Notes under the pieces: generated by a model
The model's input: the letters and a program-made list of their open reading frames with translations, nothing else
Databases searched by the model: none
What the model was told of the DNA's origin: nothing
Assembly (NCBI GenBank): GCA_022578965.1
Contig: MU400828.1
Span: forward strand, 1 to 34,638
Source: Xylaria sp. FL1777
Lineage: Eukaryota; Ascomycota; Sordariomycetes; Xylariales; Xylariaceae
Direction of reading: 5' to 3'
DNA: 34,638 bases
Program-made: the position numbers and the translations under genes
Part shown: one piece after another, positions 10,500 through 21,859 of the stretch
Numbering within the stretch: the first letter of the stretch is position 1
Layout: each line of letters begins with the position of its first letter

Positions 10500-12980
10500 A
10501 AAAAAAAAAAAAGAAAACTTTTTAAATATAACTTATAAAACTATTACATTTTTATTAAAAAGAAATATTAACTAAAGTTTTATTAAGTATACTATATAAG
10601 CTTAAATAAAACAAACGCTTTATAAAAATATATTTAAAAAAATTTAGCAAAAAAATTCTTAAGAAAGTTTTAGTTATTTGCTAAATACTTTATAGTGCTA
10701 ATACTTAAAATAAAAAATAAAAAACAACTAATTAATAAAAAAAAAAAACTAGTATAGCAAATAATTGTTAATTATTAACTATTAAACATAATTATTATTA
10801 TAAATAACTATTTTTTTACTTTACTAGTAACTATAAAAAAAAACATTAATTAAACAAAATAGTTTATAGTAGTTAATATTTTAAATAAATATTATATTAT
10901 TAAAATAGCTAAAAAAAAAAAATAAAAAACTGCTATATAAACAATACATAAACTATATAAATACATAGTTATGCTATAAAAACTATAAAACGTACTAGCT
11001 AGTTTTTAATACATAATAATAATAATTTTATAGAAGTTTTTAAATAAGTTTATGTTTATTTATTTAAATAATATCCTGATTTACTTTAAAACACTAAAAA
11101 AATATAAAAAACATATAACTTAAGTATTAAAAACACTTAAATAAGCAAAATTATAACTTAACATAAAAAAGTATATATAATATATATAAAAAATTAACTT
11201 TTTAAGATTTATAATTATTTTAAAACAAATATAAATTTAATAATTAAAAATTAATATAATATAAAACTAAAAAATATTTAATTTAGCTATTATTATAAAC
11301 ATATAATAAGCATTAAAATTTTTAAACTATGTTTAAATGTTAATTTAAAACTTTAAAAAAATAGCATTTTACTTTATAAAATATACAAAAAAAAAATATA
11401 AAAAAAGATCTTTCTTAATTTTAAAGAAAGCTTAAAAAGCTTTTAAAAAACTAAAACTAAAAGTTACTTTTAACCTTATAGTTAAACTACTTAATCTATA
11501 AAAAAAGAAAAAGCTAAAAATAAATGCTTTAAATAATATAATTATAAAAGTTTTAAAACAACTAAAAAACAACAAAAAATAGCACCTAATAGCTTATTAC
11601 TTTAAAGCATTATAAAACGTAATATTATAATACTTTATATATAATAAAGAACTGCTTATAATTATTATAGCACTTAAAAAATAAGAATTATTTTTTATAA
11701 AAACTATAAAGCTAATTAAAATCTATTTAAATTATTAAAATTTAACAAAATTTATAACTACGCAAAAAATTACTAAACAACATAAAAATTAAATGGTTTT
11801 TTTTTCTAAATTTAACTTTAAAATATGCTATATTAAAAAAAAAAAAAACATTTAAGCAAATATATTAAGCTAACAAAGTTAAAAAAAATTTAAAGTTTTA
11901 AAAAAAAACATTTAAGTATTATATCTTTAAAAAAATAAAAGCTTAAAAGTTAAAGTTATATTTAAAAACTTTATAAATATATAGCTATAATAAGCTTATA
12001 ACTTAAAAAAGTTAATATAACTATAAAAATACAAAAGATTAAAAAATAATAAGCTAATATATAAACATAAAGTTTATTTACTAGAATTTTTATAAAACAA
12101 ATTTATTAAAAAGTTCTATAAATACTTATTATATAAACATTAAAAAACAACAAAAATAATTAAATAACTCTAAAAAAAATACGATTTTTTAAAACTATAA
12201 AACATAATTAAATCTATTATAAAAAAATGCAATATTTATAATAAAGCTAAAGTAGCTTAATATAAGCTTTATAAATTATTATAACTTATATAAATATTTA
12301 AATAAACATAGTATATTATTGCTTAAAATTTTATTATAGCATTATTTTTATTAATTAATTTAGTTATAAAAGTACAATATAATAAAATATAAGTTATTAT
12401 TAATAAACTTACTAAATATGCTTATTTTTTATTGTTTAAAGAAAATATAATAGCTAAATAACTTATATATGCTTTTATATGCTAATATTTAAATAAGCAT
12501 AAGCTATTAAAAAGAATTATTTTAAACTAAAATAAATTGTTTACTTTTAAGTTTAAAACTAGTTTTTTTAAATTTATTAGCGTTAAACTAAAATTTTTAA
12601 CTGCTTATTACTTATAAACAAATAAATAAACAAAAAAACTAAACTAAATATTAAAACAATATTTATAAAGTTATATTAACTATTAATAAAACAATTAAGT
12701 AAAATTATTATTAATAGCACAAATTTTATATAATATATTAATAAACAAAAATATAAACATATTTTTATATAAAGCTATTTATAAATAATAAGCAATTATT
12801 AAAAAACAAAAAAAAACACTAATAAAAATACTTGCTATTTTAACTATAATACTTTAAGCAAAAACTATTATAATAAAAATTAAAACGTTATAAGCTAAAC
12901 TATAACTACGTTTTTAGTTTTTATAACAATAAATATTAATATATTATAACAAAAAACAAACTAAAAAACTAGCCTTTAAA
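10500..12980 (+). pseudogene. Gypsy pol remnant: reverse transcriptase, RNase H, integrase
   Basis: RT and integrase motifs lie in the same frame across ~2.4 kb. The RT palm box reads YLNNILIY at 11061-11084, where the family has YLDDILIY; it is followed by readable HI..VLKTLK..KL.LNIKK. Integrase starts with the end of an HHCC finger (12228-12280, C..Y…AKVA, second Cys now Tyr) and continues with LTKYAYF and T.KKLNQILKQYL. Catalytic positions are changed: D to N at 12327 and 12525, and E to K at 12633, all G-to-A. Stops are TAA/TAG at positions where the family has Gln, Arg or Trp. RT-before-integrase order confirms Ty3/gypsy. A chromodomain was not identified. Confidence 0.9.
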
Positions 12981-14048
12981 AAAAAACAAAGTTTATTTAC
13001 TATAATAAAAACAAAACGTAAATATTAATATTTCTTAAATTAAAACAAAATAACTAAGCAACAAATTAAAATTTAAAAAACTTAGTTTTTTTAAAATTAA
13101 AAAAGTTATTTTATTTATTAACTATAAACTATTATTACTAAAAAACATGTAAATTTACTTTGTTTTTTATATTTTTTTACTAAAACTAGTACTTATTAAA
13201 ATATTTATTAAAACATAACTAAAAATAAAAACAAATTAAAATATTTATAAAGTTAAAAATATACTAAATTCTTATTAAAACAATAATAATATTAAGTATT
13301 TTATTAAATAAAAAAAATACTTATATGCTAATAATACTTAAAAACTTAAAAAATACTTAAAAACTGCTAAAATAATTGTAAACTAGTTTTATTATTAATA
13401 CTTTAACTAGTTAAAACTAAAAAAAAAAAAATTAACTTTAAATAAAACGTTTAGTGCGTTTTAATTAAACTTTAAAAAAACAATTAGCAATAGTTATGCT
13501 GCTTTAATGCGCTATTTTTATTTTTTAACTATATAGCGCTTTTTTGCTTTAACTTACTTAAGCTTTTTTAAACTATTTAAACTATAAGCTATAGTAGTAG
13601 CTATTTTTTTTTGCTATAATTTTTTTTGTTGCTTAAAACAGCAGATTTTTGCATTTATTTTTTTATGCTTTTTTATTAGTAAGTTTAATTTATTTTTTAG
13701 CTTTTTGTACTAAAAAGTAAGCTGCTATATTTGCTTTAAAAACAAACTTCTAGCGTTATAATTTGCTTATTTAGCTACAATACATTTAACACATTAATTA
13801 AAGTTAAATTTTAACATTAAACATTTTGTACTATAACAATTGCAGCAAAAACATAAAGCTATTTTAATTAATTTTAGTTTAATAAAAAAAAGCAAAGCAA
13901 AGTTTTATTAAGCCTTTTGTTTAAAATATAACAAGCAAGGTTTTTTAAAAACTTTACTAAATATAATAAGCACAAAAAACAAAAAATAAAAAATAAAAGA
14001 AAAAAACTTACAAAAAAGGAAATACAGAATTATTAAAACAACAATTAC
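12981..14048 (+). other. 3' part of the gypsy interior, unassigned
   Basis: Between the integrase and the purine tract I see only decayed sequence. A more pyrimidine-rich, G+C-richer stretch lies at 13480-13860, with TGCTTT and GCGCTTTT words, perhaps 3' untranslated. No domain is readable. Confidence 0.4.
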
Positions 14049-14063
14049 GGAAAAAAAAAATAA
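14049..14063 (+). promoter_or_regulatory. Polypurine tract of the gypsy element
   Basis: GGAAAAAAAAAATAA lies directly before the 3' LTR, where second-strand synthesis is primed in LTR retrotransposons. It fixes the orientation as +. Confidence 0.7.
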
Positions 14064-14617
14064 TATTACAAAATAAGCTAACTAAGCTAATTAAAAGCCA
14101 AATATAAAAAAAGCATACGCAAAAAAAGTTTTATTTATTAAAAAAATATATATTTAAACTACTATAAAGGTTTAATGCATAAACTTAATAAACTTAAGCG
14201 TTAAGTTTATTAAGCTTTAAACTTAATAAACTTAAGCGTTAAGTTTATTAAGCTTTAAACTTAATAAACTTAAGCGTTAAGTTTATTAAGCTTTAAACTT
14301 AAAATAATATAACATTAAGCTTATTAAAAAAAGCAACGTTTATAAATTACTATTATTGTTTTTTTTATTTATATAATTATACATTTTTTATATTTAGTTA
14401 TTTACTTAGTTCTTAGCTTTTTAGCTATTAATTTTTTATAACTGCTAAGCACTAATATATTTATTACTTTTAATCCTTTAAAACTTCTATTAATGCATAG
14501 TAGTAAAAGTACTTTAAAAACCTCTTTAATGAACTACTATTAAAGATTTTATTATTACTTGCAAATTAAAACCCTAAAAGCAAACCTGTTATATTAATGT
14601 ATAATAAGTTCGTTACA
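14064..14617 (+). repeat. 3' LTR of the gypsy element (554 bp)
   Basis: Begins TATTACAAAATAAGC (TG mutated to TA) and ends TTCGTTACA with the canonical CA kept. It aligns with 6854-7369 throughout. The length difference is one extra 38-bp palindromic unit; substitutions are mostly transitions. Confidence 0.9.
14184..14297 (+). repeat. Three 38-bp palindromic tandem units in the 3' LTR
   Basis: Units 14184-14221, 14222-14259 and 14260-14297 are identical or nearly so. Each contains CTTAATAAACTTAA-GCG-TTAAG…, a perfect inverted repeat with 14-bp arms and a 3-base centre. Confidence 0.9.
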
Positions 14618-14622
14618 ATAAG
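14618..14622. repeat. Right 5-bp target duplication of the gypsy element (ATAAG)
   Basis: Partner of GTAAG at 6849-6853. Confidence 0.8.
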
Positions 14623-15700
14623 CTTTTTTAAACATAATAAAAAACTTAAGCTTAATAATATAGTTAATATATAACTTAATAAATTTGTTAATTTAATAAC
14701 TATATGCTTGCTTTAGCGAACTATAAAGCTTAACGTTAAGTAGCTAAATTAAATGCAATAAATAAAAAAGCAAAACAATAGTTATAATGTTTTGTTTTTT
14801 ATAAAACTTTTTAAACTTAGCTAATACGTAACTTTTATGCTAATTTAGCACTAATAATTAATATACGCTTTTTTAAAACAGCTAAATATATTTTTTAAAG
14901 TGTTTTGTTTATTTTAATTTTATATTATTGTTTGTTTAGTTATTAAAACTAGTATTAATTACTTAATCCGCTAAAAGGTTAGTGTTTTTATATTAATGCT
15001 AAAAATAAAACACGCCTTAAAAAATAATATACGACAAAATAAATAAACCGTATAAATTAATAAAACAAATTATTATTAACTATTTCTTATTAGTAAGCTA
15101 TACTGCTTTATGCTTTTTATGTTAATTAGCACATATAATAACTATATATACGCAAATTTAGCTTATTATAAACTTAGTTTTATTAAAGTTTTAAACATTT
15201 TTATTTTAAATGCTATATTATAATTTTATATATATATAACGTTTAAACTACGCGCTAATAATCTTTGGATTTTTGCATAATGCTTTTTAATAATTATAAG
15301 CATACATAAACTGCAATTTAAGCTTTTTGTAGCAATTAATAAAGTTATAAGCTTAGTGCTTATTAATAAGCAATATATTTTGCAAGTTATATAAAAAATT
15401 AGGTATATTTTTTATAATAGCATAAGTAAAGAAATATTTTTGCTTATTTAAATTAATAATATATTTAAAAAAAACTTTTTTTTTAATTAAATTAAGTTTA
15501 TGCATATTAGCGCAAGTTTTGTTTTATGCAATATAATTGTTTATTTTATAACATATAATGCTTTTAAAAAGTTAATAGATTTTATAAGCGCATTAAATGC
15601 TAATTTTTAGCCTAGAATTAATAGCTTAAATAATAAGAAGTATTTTAGCTTTTTTAGTTTTATTAAACATTGTGTTATTAAAAAATTATTATGCAATAAA
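14618..15700 (-). pseudogene. Pogo/Fot1-type transposase remnant, N-terminal and catalytic part
   Basis: The minus strand reads F-N-K-T-K-F-I-I-S at about 15187-15161, the decayed form of the F-D-E-T-G-F block that carries the first catalytic Asp of pogo/Fot1 DDE transposases. The D, E and G changes are all G-to-A. Downstream in the same frame the pattern …YIVIICAN.HKKHKAV… and …LFCRILFFKA… follows the family layout after the first Asp. The second and third catalytic residues cannot be located. The DNA-binding N-terminus would lie toward 15700. The gene is interrupted at 14618 by the gypsy element and resumes at 6853. Confidence 0.8.
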
Positions 15701-15720
15701 GTTAAAGCAACGCGTTTATA

Positions 15721-15768
15721 AAAAAAGTGCATTGCTTGTTTAAATGCGTTGCTTGCTTATAAACCACG
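15721..15768. repeat. Right terminal inverted repeat of the mariner element
   Basis: Inverted partner of 6139-6186, less mutated, reading ACGTGGTTTATAAGCAAGC from the outside. TA follows at 15769-15770. Confidence 0.85.
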
Positions 15769-15770
15769 TT

Positions 15771-16334
15771 AATATAAACTAATAAATAATTAGTTGCTTT
15801 ATTTATATAAGCTAAAATTAACGTTAAGTAAAAAAAAAGCTATTTTTTTTTAAAAGAAATAATAATATATTATTATAACTATATAAATAAGCTAAGCATA
15901 TTTAAACTAGTAATTATAAAATAATTAGTTAAATTTTATATAATATTTTTATAACTTATGCTAAAATTTTAAACATTATTTTTAAAGTTAAAATTATTAT
16001 ATATAAATATAACACTTAAATTATAAGCAATATATTTTAAGTTAAACTATATATTTATTAATTTAAGTATTAAAACATTAATTAATTAATTATTATATAT
16101 ATAATTTTGTTTAGCTATTTTATTTAGCTGTTTTAAAACAAACTTATAGCTAATAAATATTTTAAATTAAGCAAAAATATTAATTATTTAAGTTTATATT
16201 TTATTATTATAAAAATAAATACTAATAAATTATTATAAAAAATTGCTTGTTAAAAATATATATATATTTAATAATAAAGTTATAATTATATATGCTTTAG
16301 TAATATAAAAAAATAGCATATTAGCTTTAATTGC
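15771..16334 (+). repeat. T copy A, segment 3
   Basis: Counterpart of 21865-22427 on the opposite strand (sum 38198), for example AACTAATAAATAATTAG at 15778-15794. Decayed T sequence only. Confidence 0.8.
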
Positions 16335-16339
16335 GTTAT
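16335..16339. repeat. Left 5-bp target duplication of the copia element (GTTAT)
   Basis: Identical to 29717-29721. The empty site in T-B is 21860-21864 (ATTAT on its minus strand). Confidence 0.9.
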
Positions 16340-16626
16340 TGTTAAAATAATTAATTATTAGTTGCAACTTTTATATATAGTACATATAATAAGTTTTGCA
16401 CAAAGATCACTTCGTGCAAAAACTATTGTATAAACTAAAGTAATCTTAGTATTAGCTTAGCTTATATGCTAGCAAAGTTTTTACATATAAAAAAAAACTT
16501 TTACTTTATACGAACCTTTTTTTTTTTTAAACATATAGAACATAAATAGCTTACAATATAAAGATTATTATATTTTGTTTTAACATATATATGTTAAACG
16601 TACGATTATATAAAGCTTATTTAATA
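16340..16626 (+). repeat. 5' LTR of the copia-type element (287 bp)
   Basis: Aligns with 29431-29716. About 30 differences are essentially all transitions plus small homopolymer indels. It contains a hairpin at 16391-16423 (AGTTTTGCAC…GTGCAAAA), preserved in the other LTR with altered bases on both arms. Confidence 0.92.
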
Positions 16627-18600
16627 TTAATTAATAGTTATATTTACACTTTTAACTTACTTATAACAAATTATAAATTAGCTAAAGTAATAATAAAGTT
16701 ATATAATATACTTTTATTTTAACTTATTAAAAAAAAATTTGTTTTTTGTATTACGCCTCTTTTTTTTTTAACGTATAAATATATTGTTTAGTTTACTTGT
16801 TTTAATTAGCTAAAGTAAGCATATATAAAAAAAAAAAAAAAAAATCTAATTTATTTACGTATAAAAACTAGATTTTTAATTTATTTATTAATATTAAAAA
16901 CGAAATAAAAAAAATAGCAAGCAATTTTGCTACTTTTTAACTATATTGTTATATAAACATTAAGCAATATATTAATTATACTACTATATAAAAGCAAAAT
17001 AACAACTTATATAACTTAAATATAAAATTAAATATATTATACGATTTAGCTAAATTTACTATATTTTAAAAAAACAAACAATTGCTTATAATGCTTTTAA
17101 AGTTAAAGCTAATTACTTTTATATATAAAAACTTAGCTAAAAATGTTCTAATAAACATATAATAAATAAATGCTTAAATTAATTTTAAAATATAAAGCTA
17201 AAAAATTAATTTTAGCTATATAACTAAAATTAAGCTAAATATTAAGCTAGCATTTTATTATATTAATTATTTATATTTTTATAAACTATTAAACTATTTT
17301 TAAGAAAGGTTTGCTAAAACTTTTAGAAAATAAACAGAAAATTATTTCTAGAAAATTTATTAAGGCATACAAAACGCTTTGCTTAAAAACCTTAAGTTAA
17401 AAGAAATTTACTTTATATTAAAAATAACTATAATTTAAAAGCTTATAAAAATAGCTTACAAAAACTTTATAATTAAAAAATTAAAAGAACTACTAAATAT
17501 TTATTATATAATAACTATTTAATTATTAGTAATATTTTTAATACTAAGCTAATAACTAAATATTTTTTTATATAATAGTTAGGACTTTTTAAACTATTTA
17601 TATACTAAACTATTTTTTAAAAACCTAAGTTTTAATATATAATTTTAAACGTAATAATATAAATATTAACTGCAATTAATTTAACTAAGTATTAAATATT
17701 AAAATTTCTTTAAGCTGTTTAATTTTTATATAATAAAAGCAAGCTATAAACTAATTTTTTAACTAATATATAAATACTTTGTTTAATATTATTTACTGCA
17801 AATATTAAAGCAAAAAATATATGTTTGTATAATACTAAATCTAGCTATTAAAAGCACATTTTTAAACTTATTTTTAATAAAGTTTATATAAAACAAATTT
17901 ATACCTTTTAATAAATATATTACTTTTTAAAAAAGCTAAAACTTAAGCTAAAACTATATAAGTAAGCTATATAACTTATTATATAATAAAGCTTATTTAT
18001 TTATTACTGCTTGCTAATAAATTAAAATTACAGAAAACTAATATTATGTTATATTTTTATATATTTTAAAAAGTTATGCAAAGAACTTGTTTATTAACTA
18101 TATTAGTTTAAACAAAACGTAAAATAAAATATATTATATAATAAATACTTATTTTAACACTAATATAAATTATAGCTAGTATTAAGCTAATTAAACTATA
18201 GTTTTTTTTGTATAAATAAAAAAAAAAAACTTAAACTTAGCTTTGTATAAAATATTTAAATTAATGCTTAACAAGCTTAAAAAAACATAACAAATGCTTA
18301 ATGCTAATTATTAAAGCAAAATTTAACTAAGTATAAATATTATATAAGCATATTAAAATGTACTAAAGTTAATTATAACGTTAATTTTTTAAAAACTTAT
18401 ATATAAAAAATTCTTTGCTAACTTAAAAGCATGTTTACATATAGCATTAAATAGTATAACAAAAACTTTTATATAAAAAAACAATAAGTTATACTTTATA
18501 AACTAAAAATATAACTATAGTTATATAAAAAAGCAATAATTTAAATTTACATTAAAATTATTAAGTTAATTAACTAAATAGCTAAGCTACTTTTAAAGCT
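16627..18600 (+). other. 5' interior of the copia element (gag region by position)
   Basis: No gag motif, zinc knuckle or primer-binding site can be read. Oligo-A at 16830-16846 and oligo-T tracts occur near the left edge. Slightly less mutated islands (for example 17300-17400, with AGAAAGG and TAAGGC) show that GA/TC survive locally. The stretch is assigned to the element only by its position between the LTRs. Confidence 0.45.
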
Positions 18601-20863
18601 ATAATTAAAAGAACTGAAACTTTTATATAAATAAAAAATACTTTGTTTGCTAAAAAGAAAGCTACTAGTTAATACGCTATACTTTTTAAAAAAGAGCTTA
18701 TGTAAAAAACGTATTCTTTAATTCGCACAAAATAATTTATAACTAAAAACCTACTTTAAAAGAATTCTTTTTATATATAACAAAATATAAAAAATATCTA
18801 AAGTTAAATAATAATGCTAAAAATATTAATAAAAAATTTAATAACTAAACTACTTAATATTTAGTAAATAGCGCATTTTTTTATTATATAACAAAAAAAA
18901 TATTTAAAACTATAAAACAATAGTGCTATATAATTAGTTCGTATTAAGCAATTATTATTATATAAACTACTAAAGTAAACTTTAAAATATTAGCGCTTTT
19001 AATTATTTAATAATAAAAAAAGCTTAATTAAAAGCATACTTTTAAATATATTTTTATATAAAAGTTAATTAAACCTTAAGTAACGCTTATATTTGTTTTA
19101 ATAAAAGTAATACTATAAGTACTATAAGTACTATACAAATAAAAAATGCTTTTAGTATAACTATATATTATATTTTAAATATTTTTACTTTTTTTTTATT
19201 TTTATTAAAGAACGTTAACTGCTTAAAAGCATACTTTAATAATACAAAAAACGTTATTATATAATAAAACAAAAAGATTATTTTTGTTATACAAAAATAA
19301 AAACACTTGTTTTTTAATATTAGCTTATATAAAGCAAGTTTATACTTTATAAAAACAAAACTCTAAAAGCTTTATAAACCCTTTAAACATTTTTATATAG
19401 AAAAACTATATAATATGTTTAGTTATATAAGCTATAATATTAATTGCTTTGCTTTAAAAAAAATCTAGAAGTTTTGTTATTATTGCTAATTATATAACTA
19501 AGCACTTTGTTATTTTAAATTCATAATTAAAAATAACTACAACTTTAATTATAAAGTTATAATTAATACTATATAAATAAATAACAAGCAGGTTTTATAT
19601 ATAATTAATGTAGCTATATTGTTTTAAATAGCTATATTTTTAAAATTTATATTTATATAAAACGCTTAAAAAACTTTATATAAATGCTAAATTAACATAT
19701 ATTAAAAACTTTTAAACTATATTATATATAACTTTAGCATAAACTTTTTATTTAAAGAATTTTAAAACTAAGCTAAAATTATAAGTATAAAGTGCTAAAA
19801 AATACTTATTAAAGCTTACTAAGCTATTAATAAAATAAAAAAAGCATATAAACTTCTTTATTATATATATAATATATTAAAAGCTAAACTAGGTTATTAT
19901 ACAAAAAATAAATTAATTTTATAAATAATAATTAAAGCTTTAAATAATACTGCAAAGCTTAATAGCTTAGTTTTAACGCTTTTTATATTTAAAGCATATT
20001 TAAAGGTTAATTAAGACTTTCTTTTTTTGTTAAATATTATATAAAAGGCTAAAGCAGTTAAAAAAGCTATAAAAATGCTTTATAAAAAACAAGCAAAAGT
20101 TAAAATTAGCTATATAATTTATAAATATAATAAGCTAGCTTTATATAAAGTATTATTTTTACTTTTACGCAATAAAATCCTTATATAACGTAAAAAATAA
20201 AGCTAGAAAAAACTATATAAAATATAGTTAATTAAAAAACTTAACATAATTATTAACTTTATAAATAGCTTAATTTGCTTTAAATAAACATAAGTTAAGC
20301 TATATTATTATATAATTAAACATACTTTAGCAAATAATAAAAAAAAAACATAACTGCTATAAAACTAGCTATAAAACTAATTATATAAAAAAAACGCAAA
20401 AAACTTAAAAAAGCTAAAAACTTTTTTATAGCGTTTATATAAAACATTAGTAACTTATTTTTAACTTTAAAAAAAGAACAAAACTATGCTTTAATAATAA
20501 AATTACATAAAAACAGCATTATTAATACTTTTAGTGCTTTATTTAAAAAATTAAACGCTATAAAAATTAATAACCTTATTATATAAAATGTTTTCTAGTT
20601 TATAAAATATAACTTAAATAAATATAATAATACTTAGATTTTTAAGTTTTGCTTTATATAAAAAATCAAAAAAAAGATAACTAAACTATATAAAAAATCT
20701 AAATTAGTTATATAAAGCTATAACAATACAAAAAAAAAAAACTATACTAATTTAATTGCTAATAATTTAGCAAATAAGCTAATAGCTATTATTAGCTTTA
20801 AGCCTTTTGCTAATTTAGGACTTTAATGCTTTAAGCAAACTTTAAAATATTATATAAGCATAT
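18601..20863 (+). pseudogene. Copia pol remnant, integrase-side segment
   Basis: At 19937-20008 the + strand reads ALNNTAKLNSLVLTLFIFKAY, the mutated form of a stretch conserved in fungal copia-type polyproteins between the integrase core and RT (family form A.NDTAG.NGLVPTL…FGAYP). Downstream, a Lys/Ala-rich coiled stretch (about 20045-20110) also fits. The integrase catalytic residues themselves were not located. The frame is cut by T-B at 20864-20872 and resumes at 26874. Confidence 0.75.
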
Positions 20864-20871
20864 ATATAATT
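20864..20871. repeat. Left 8-bp target duplication of T copy B (ATATAATT)
   Basis: The partner at 26866-26873 is ATATAATC. The one difference is a C/T transition. Confidence 0.75.
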
Positions 20872-20891
20872 TTATCTCAGGTGCTTTAAAC
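20872..20891. repeat. Terminal inverted repeat of T-B, 3' side of T
   Basis: TTATCTCAGGTGCTTTAAAC pairs with 26846-26865 inverted, with two C/T mismatches. The T-A equivalent ends at 30709 in more decayed form. Confidence 0.8.
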
Positions 20892-21140
20892 CAAAATAGT
20901 CCTTGCGTTTATACTTCTTTAGCTATACTACTTCTTTACTAATTATAACCTTTTTTACTCCCCTTAACACAAACTTGGAATTTTAGTTTAAAGCAATTAT
21001 GTTGATTTTCTTGCTTATATTTTTATTTAAAAAACAATAAACCGTAATTTATTTACGCAGTAACTTTAAATCTGTTTAAAGTTATACTTAATCAATTAAT
21101 TATTATATTTTATATATAGTTATATTTTTTTTGTATTTTT

Positions 21141-21326
21141 TTAACGCTTAGTTTTTATTGCATTATATACTATAGATTTTTTAACTAAAATATTGTTTTT
21201 TTTACTATTGTTTTTTTTGCAATTATTTTGCTTGCTTATATAGTTTACTATATTAGCATTTATGTTATTTTTTATATTTAAATTAACTAACCTTTTTAAT
21301 ATTACTTTTATTGCTTTTAATTTCAA
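21141..21326 (-). pseudogene. C-terminal frame of a T-element protein, conserved in both T copies
   Basis: An open stretch of 61 codons, Lys/Asn-rich (…NNCKKNNSKKNNILVKK…), ends at TAA 21143-21141. The same frame and stop exist in T-A (30255-30440), where one codon became TAA. Because RIP turns GAA/GAT into AAA/AAT, the Lys/Asn richness probably hides an originally acidic Glu/Asp tail. The first codon is TTG, so this is a fragment rather than a small gene. It lies about 270 bp from the element end, fitting the C-terminus of the T transposase. Function unknown. Confidence 0.5.
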
Positions 21327-21855
21327 AAATAATTTTAATTATAAAAGCAACAACTTAAATAAAGAATCTAATTTTGTACGCTAGTAATAAATTATAACAA
21401 ATATACAAAAGTATTAGCATTATAATTATAATTAAAGCTATAATTTTCGTTAGTTTTTAAAAAAATAGCTTTTATTGCAAACTATAACTAATAATTAATT
21501 AAAGCTACAAATATGCAAAATAGTTAACGTATTAAAAAACCTTAAAGTTTAATAGCATTTTTAAAAAGCTAATATTCGAATAAAATTTAAAAAAAACAAT
21601 GCAAGTTATAATATTGCTAATATTTCTATATTTTAAAACAAGCTTTTTATTTTATTTAAACAATTAGCTTTTATTAAATTTAATCCTAAAGCATTTAAAG
21701 CCTTTAATAAAAAGCTTTACTAAATTAAAAATGTTTATAATACGCAATAAATCAAAAAGTTATTTTATTTCTTTTAGTTTTAAATTTAAAACACATTTTT
21801 ATGTTTTGCTGCTTTTTTTCTAAGTATTTTTACGAATTAGCAAACTAAGCATAAA
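21286..21855 (-). pseudogene. Upstream coding-like frame of element T, unidentified
   Basis: One minus-strand frame is readable for about 190 codons, broken only by TAA/TAG codons that RIP could produce. The same frame is kept in T-A (29727-30290) with no indels, although the two copies differ by many transitions. Residues are hydrophobic and aromatic (for example TCIVFFKFYSNISFLK). I recognise no catalytic motif. It partly overlaps, in another frame, the 61-codon tail at 21141-21326, so a frameshift or intron may separate them. Confidence 0.4.
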
Positions 21856-21859
21856 TTTT

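Larger units (their letters stand above)
6854..14617 (+). mobile_element. Ty3/gypsy LTR retrotransposon, complete but RIP-inactivated
   Basis: Two direct LTRs (6854-7369 and 14064-14617) enclose 6.7 kb, flanked by a 5-bp duplication. The LTRs run TGTTACA…GTTACA, with the terminal dinucleotides partly mutated. A purine run (14049-14063) lies just before the 3' LTR, setting the + orientation. The pol order RT-then-integrase and the motif YLNNILIY (family form YLDDILIY) identify Ty3/gypsy. Total length 7.76 kb is normal. No primer-binding site can be read after the 5' LTR. Confidence 0.92.
6139..15768 (-). mobile_element. Tc1/mariner (Fot1/pogo-type) transposon, split by a gypsy element
   Basis: The element starts with ACGTAGTTTATAAG and ends in its near-perfect inverted copy, with imperfect 48-bp terminal inverted repeats. 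It is flanked by TA on both sides (6137-6138, 15769-15770). T-B has the single TA of the empty site at 22428-22429. Subtracting the internal gypsy insertion and one copy of its duplication leaves about 1,861 bp, the usual size of Fot1/pogo elements. The transposase is on the minus strand and shows a decayed DETGF block. TA duplication, size and DDE motif agree, so the family call is firm. The element is dead. Confidence 0.9.
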
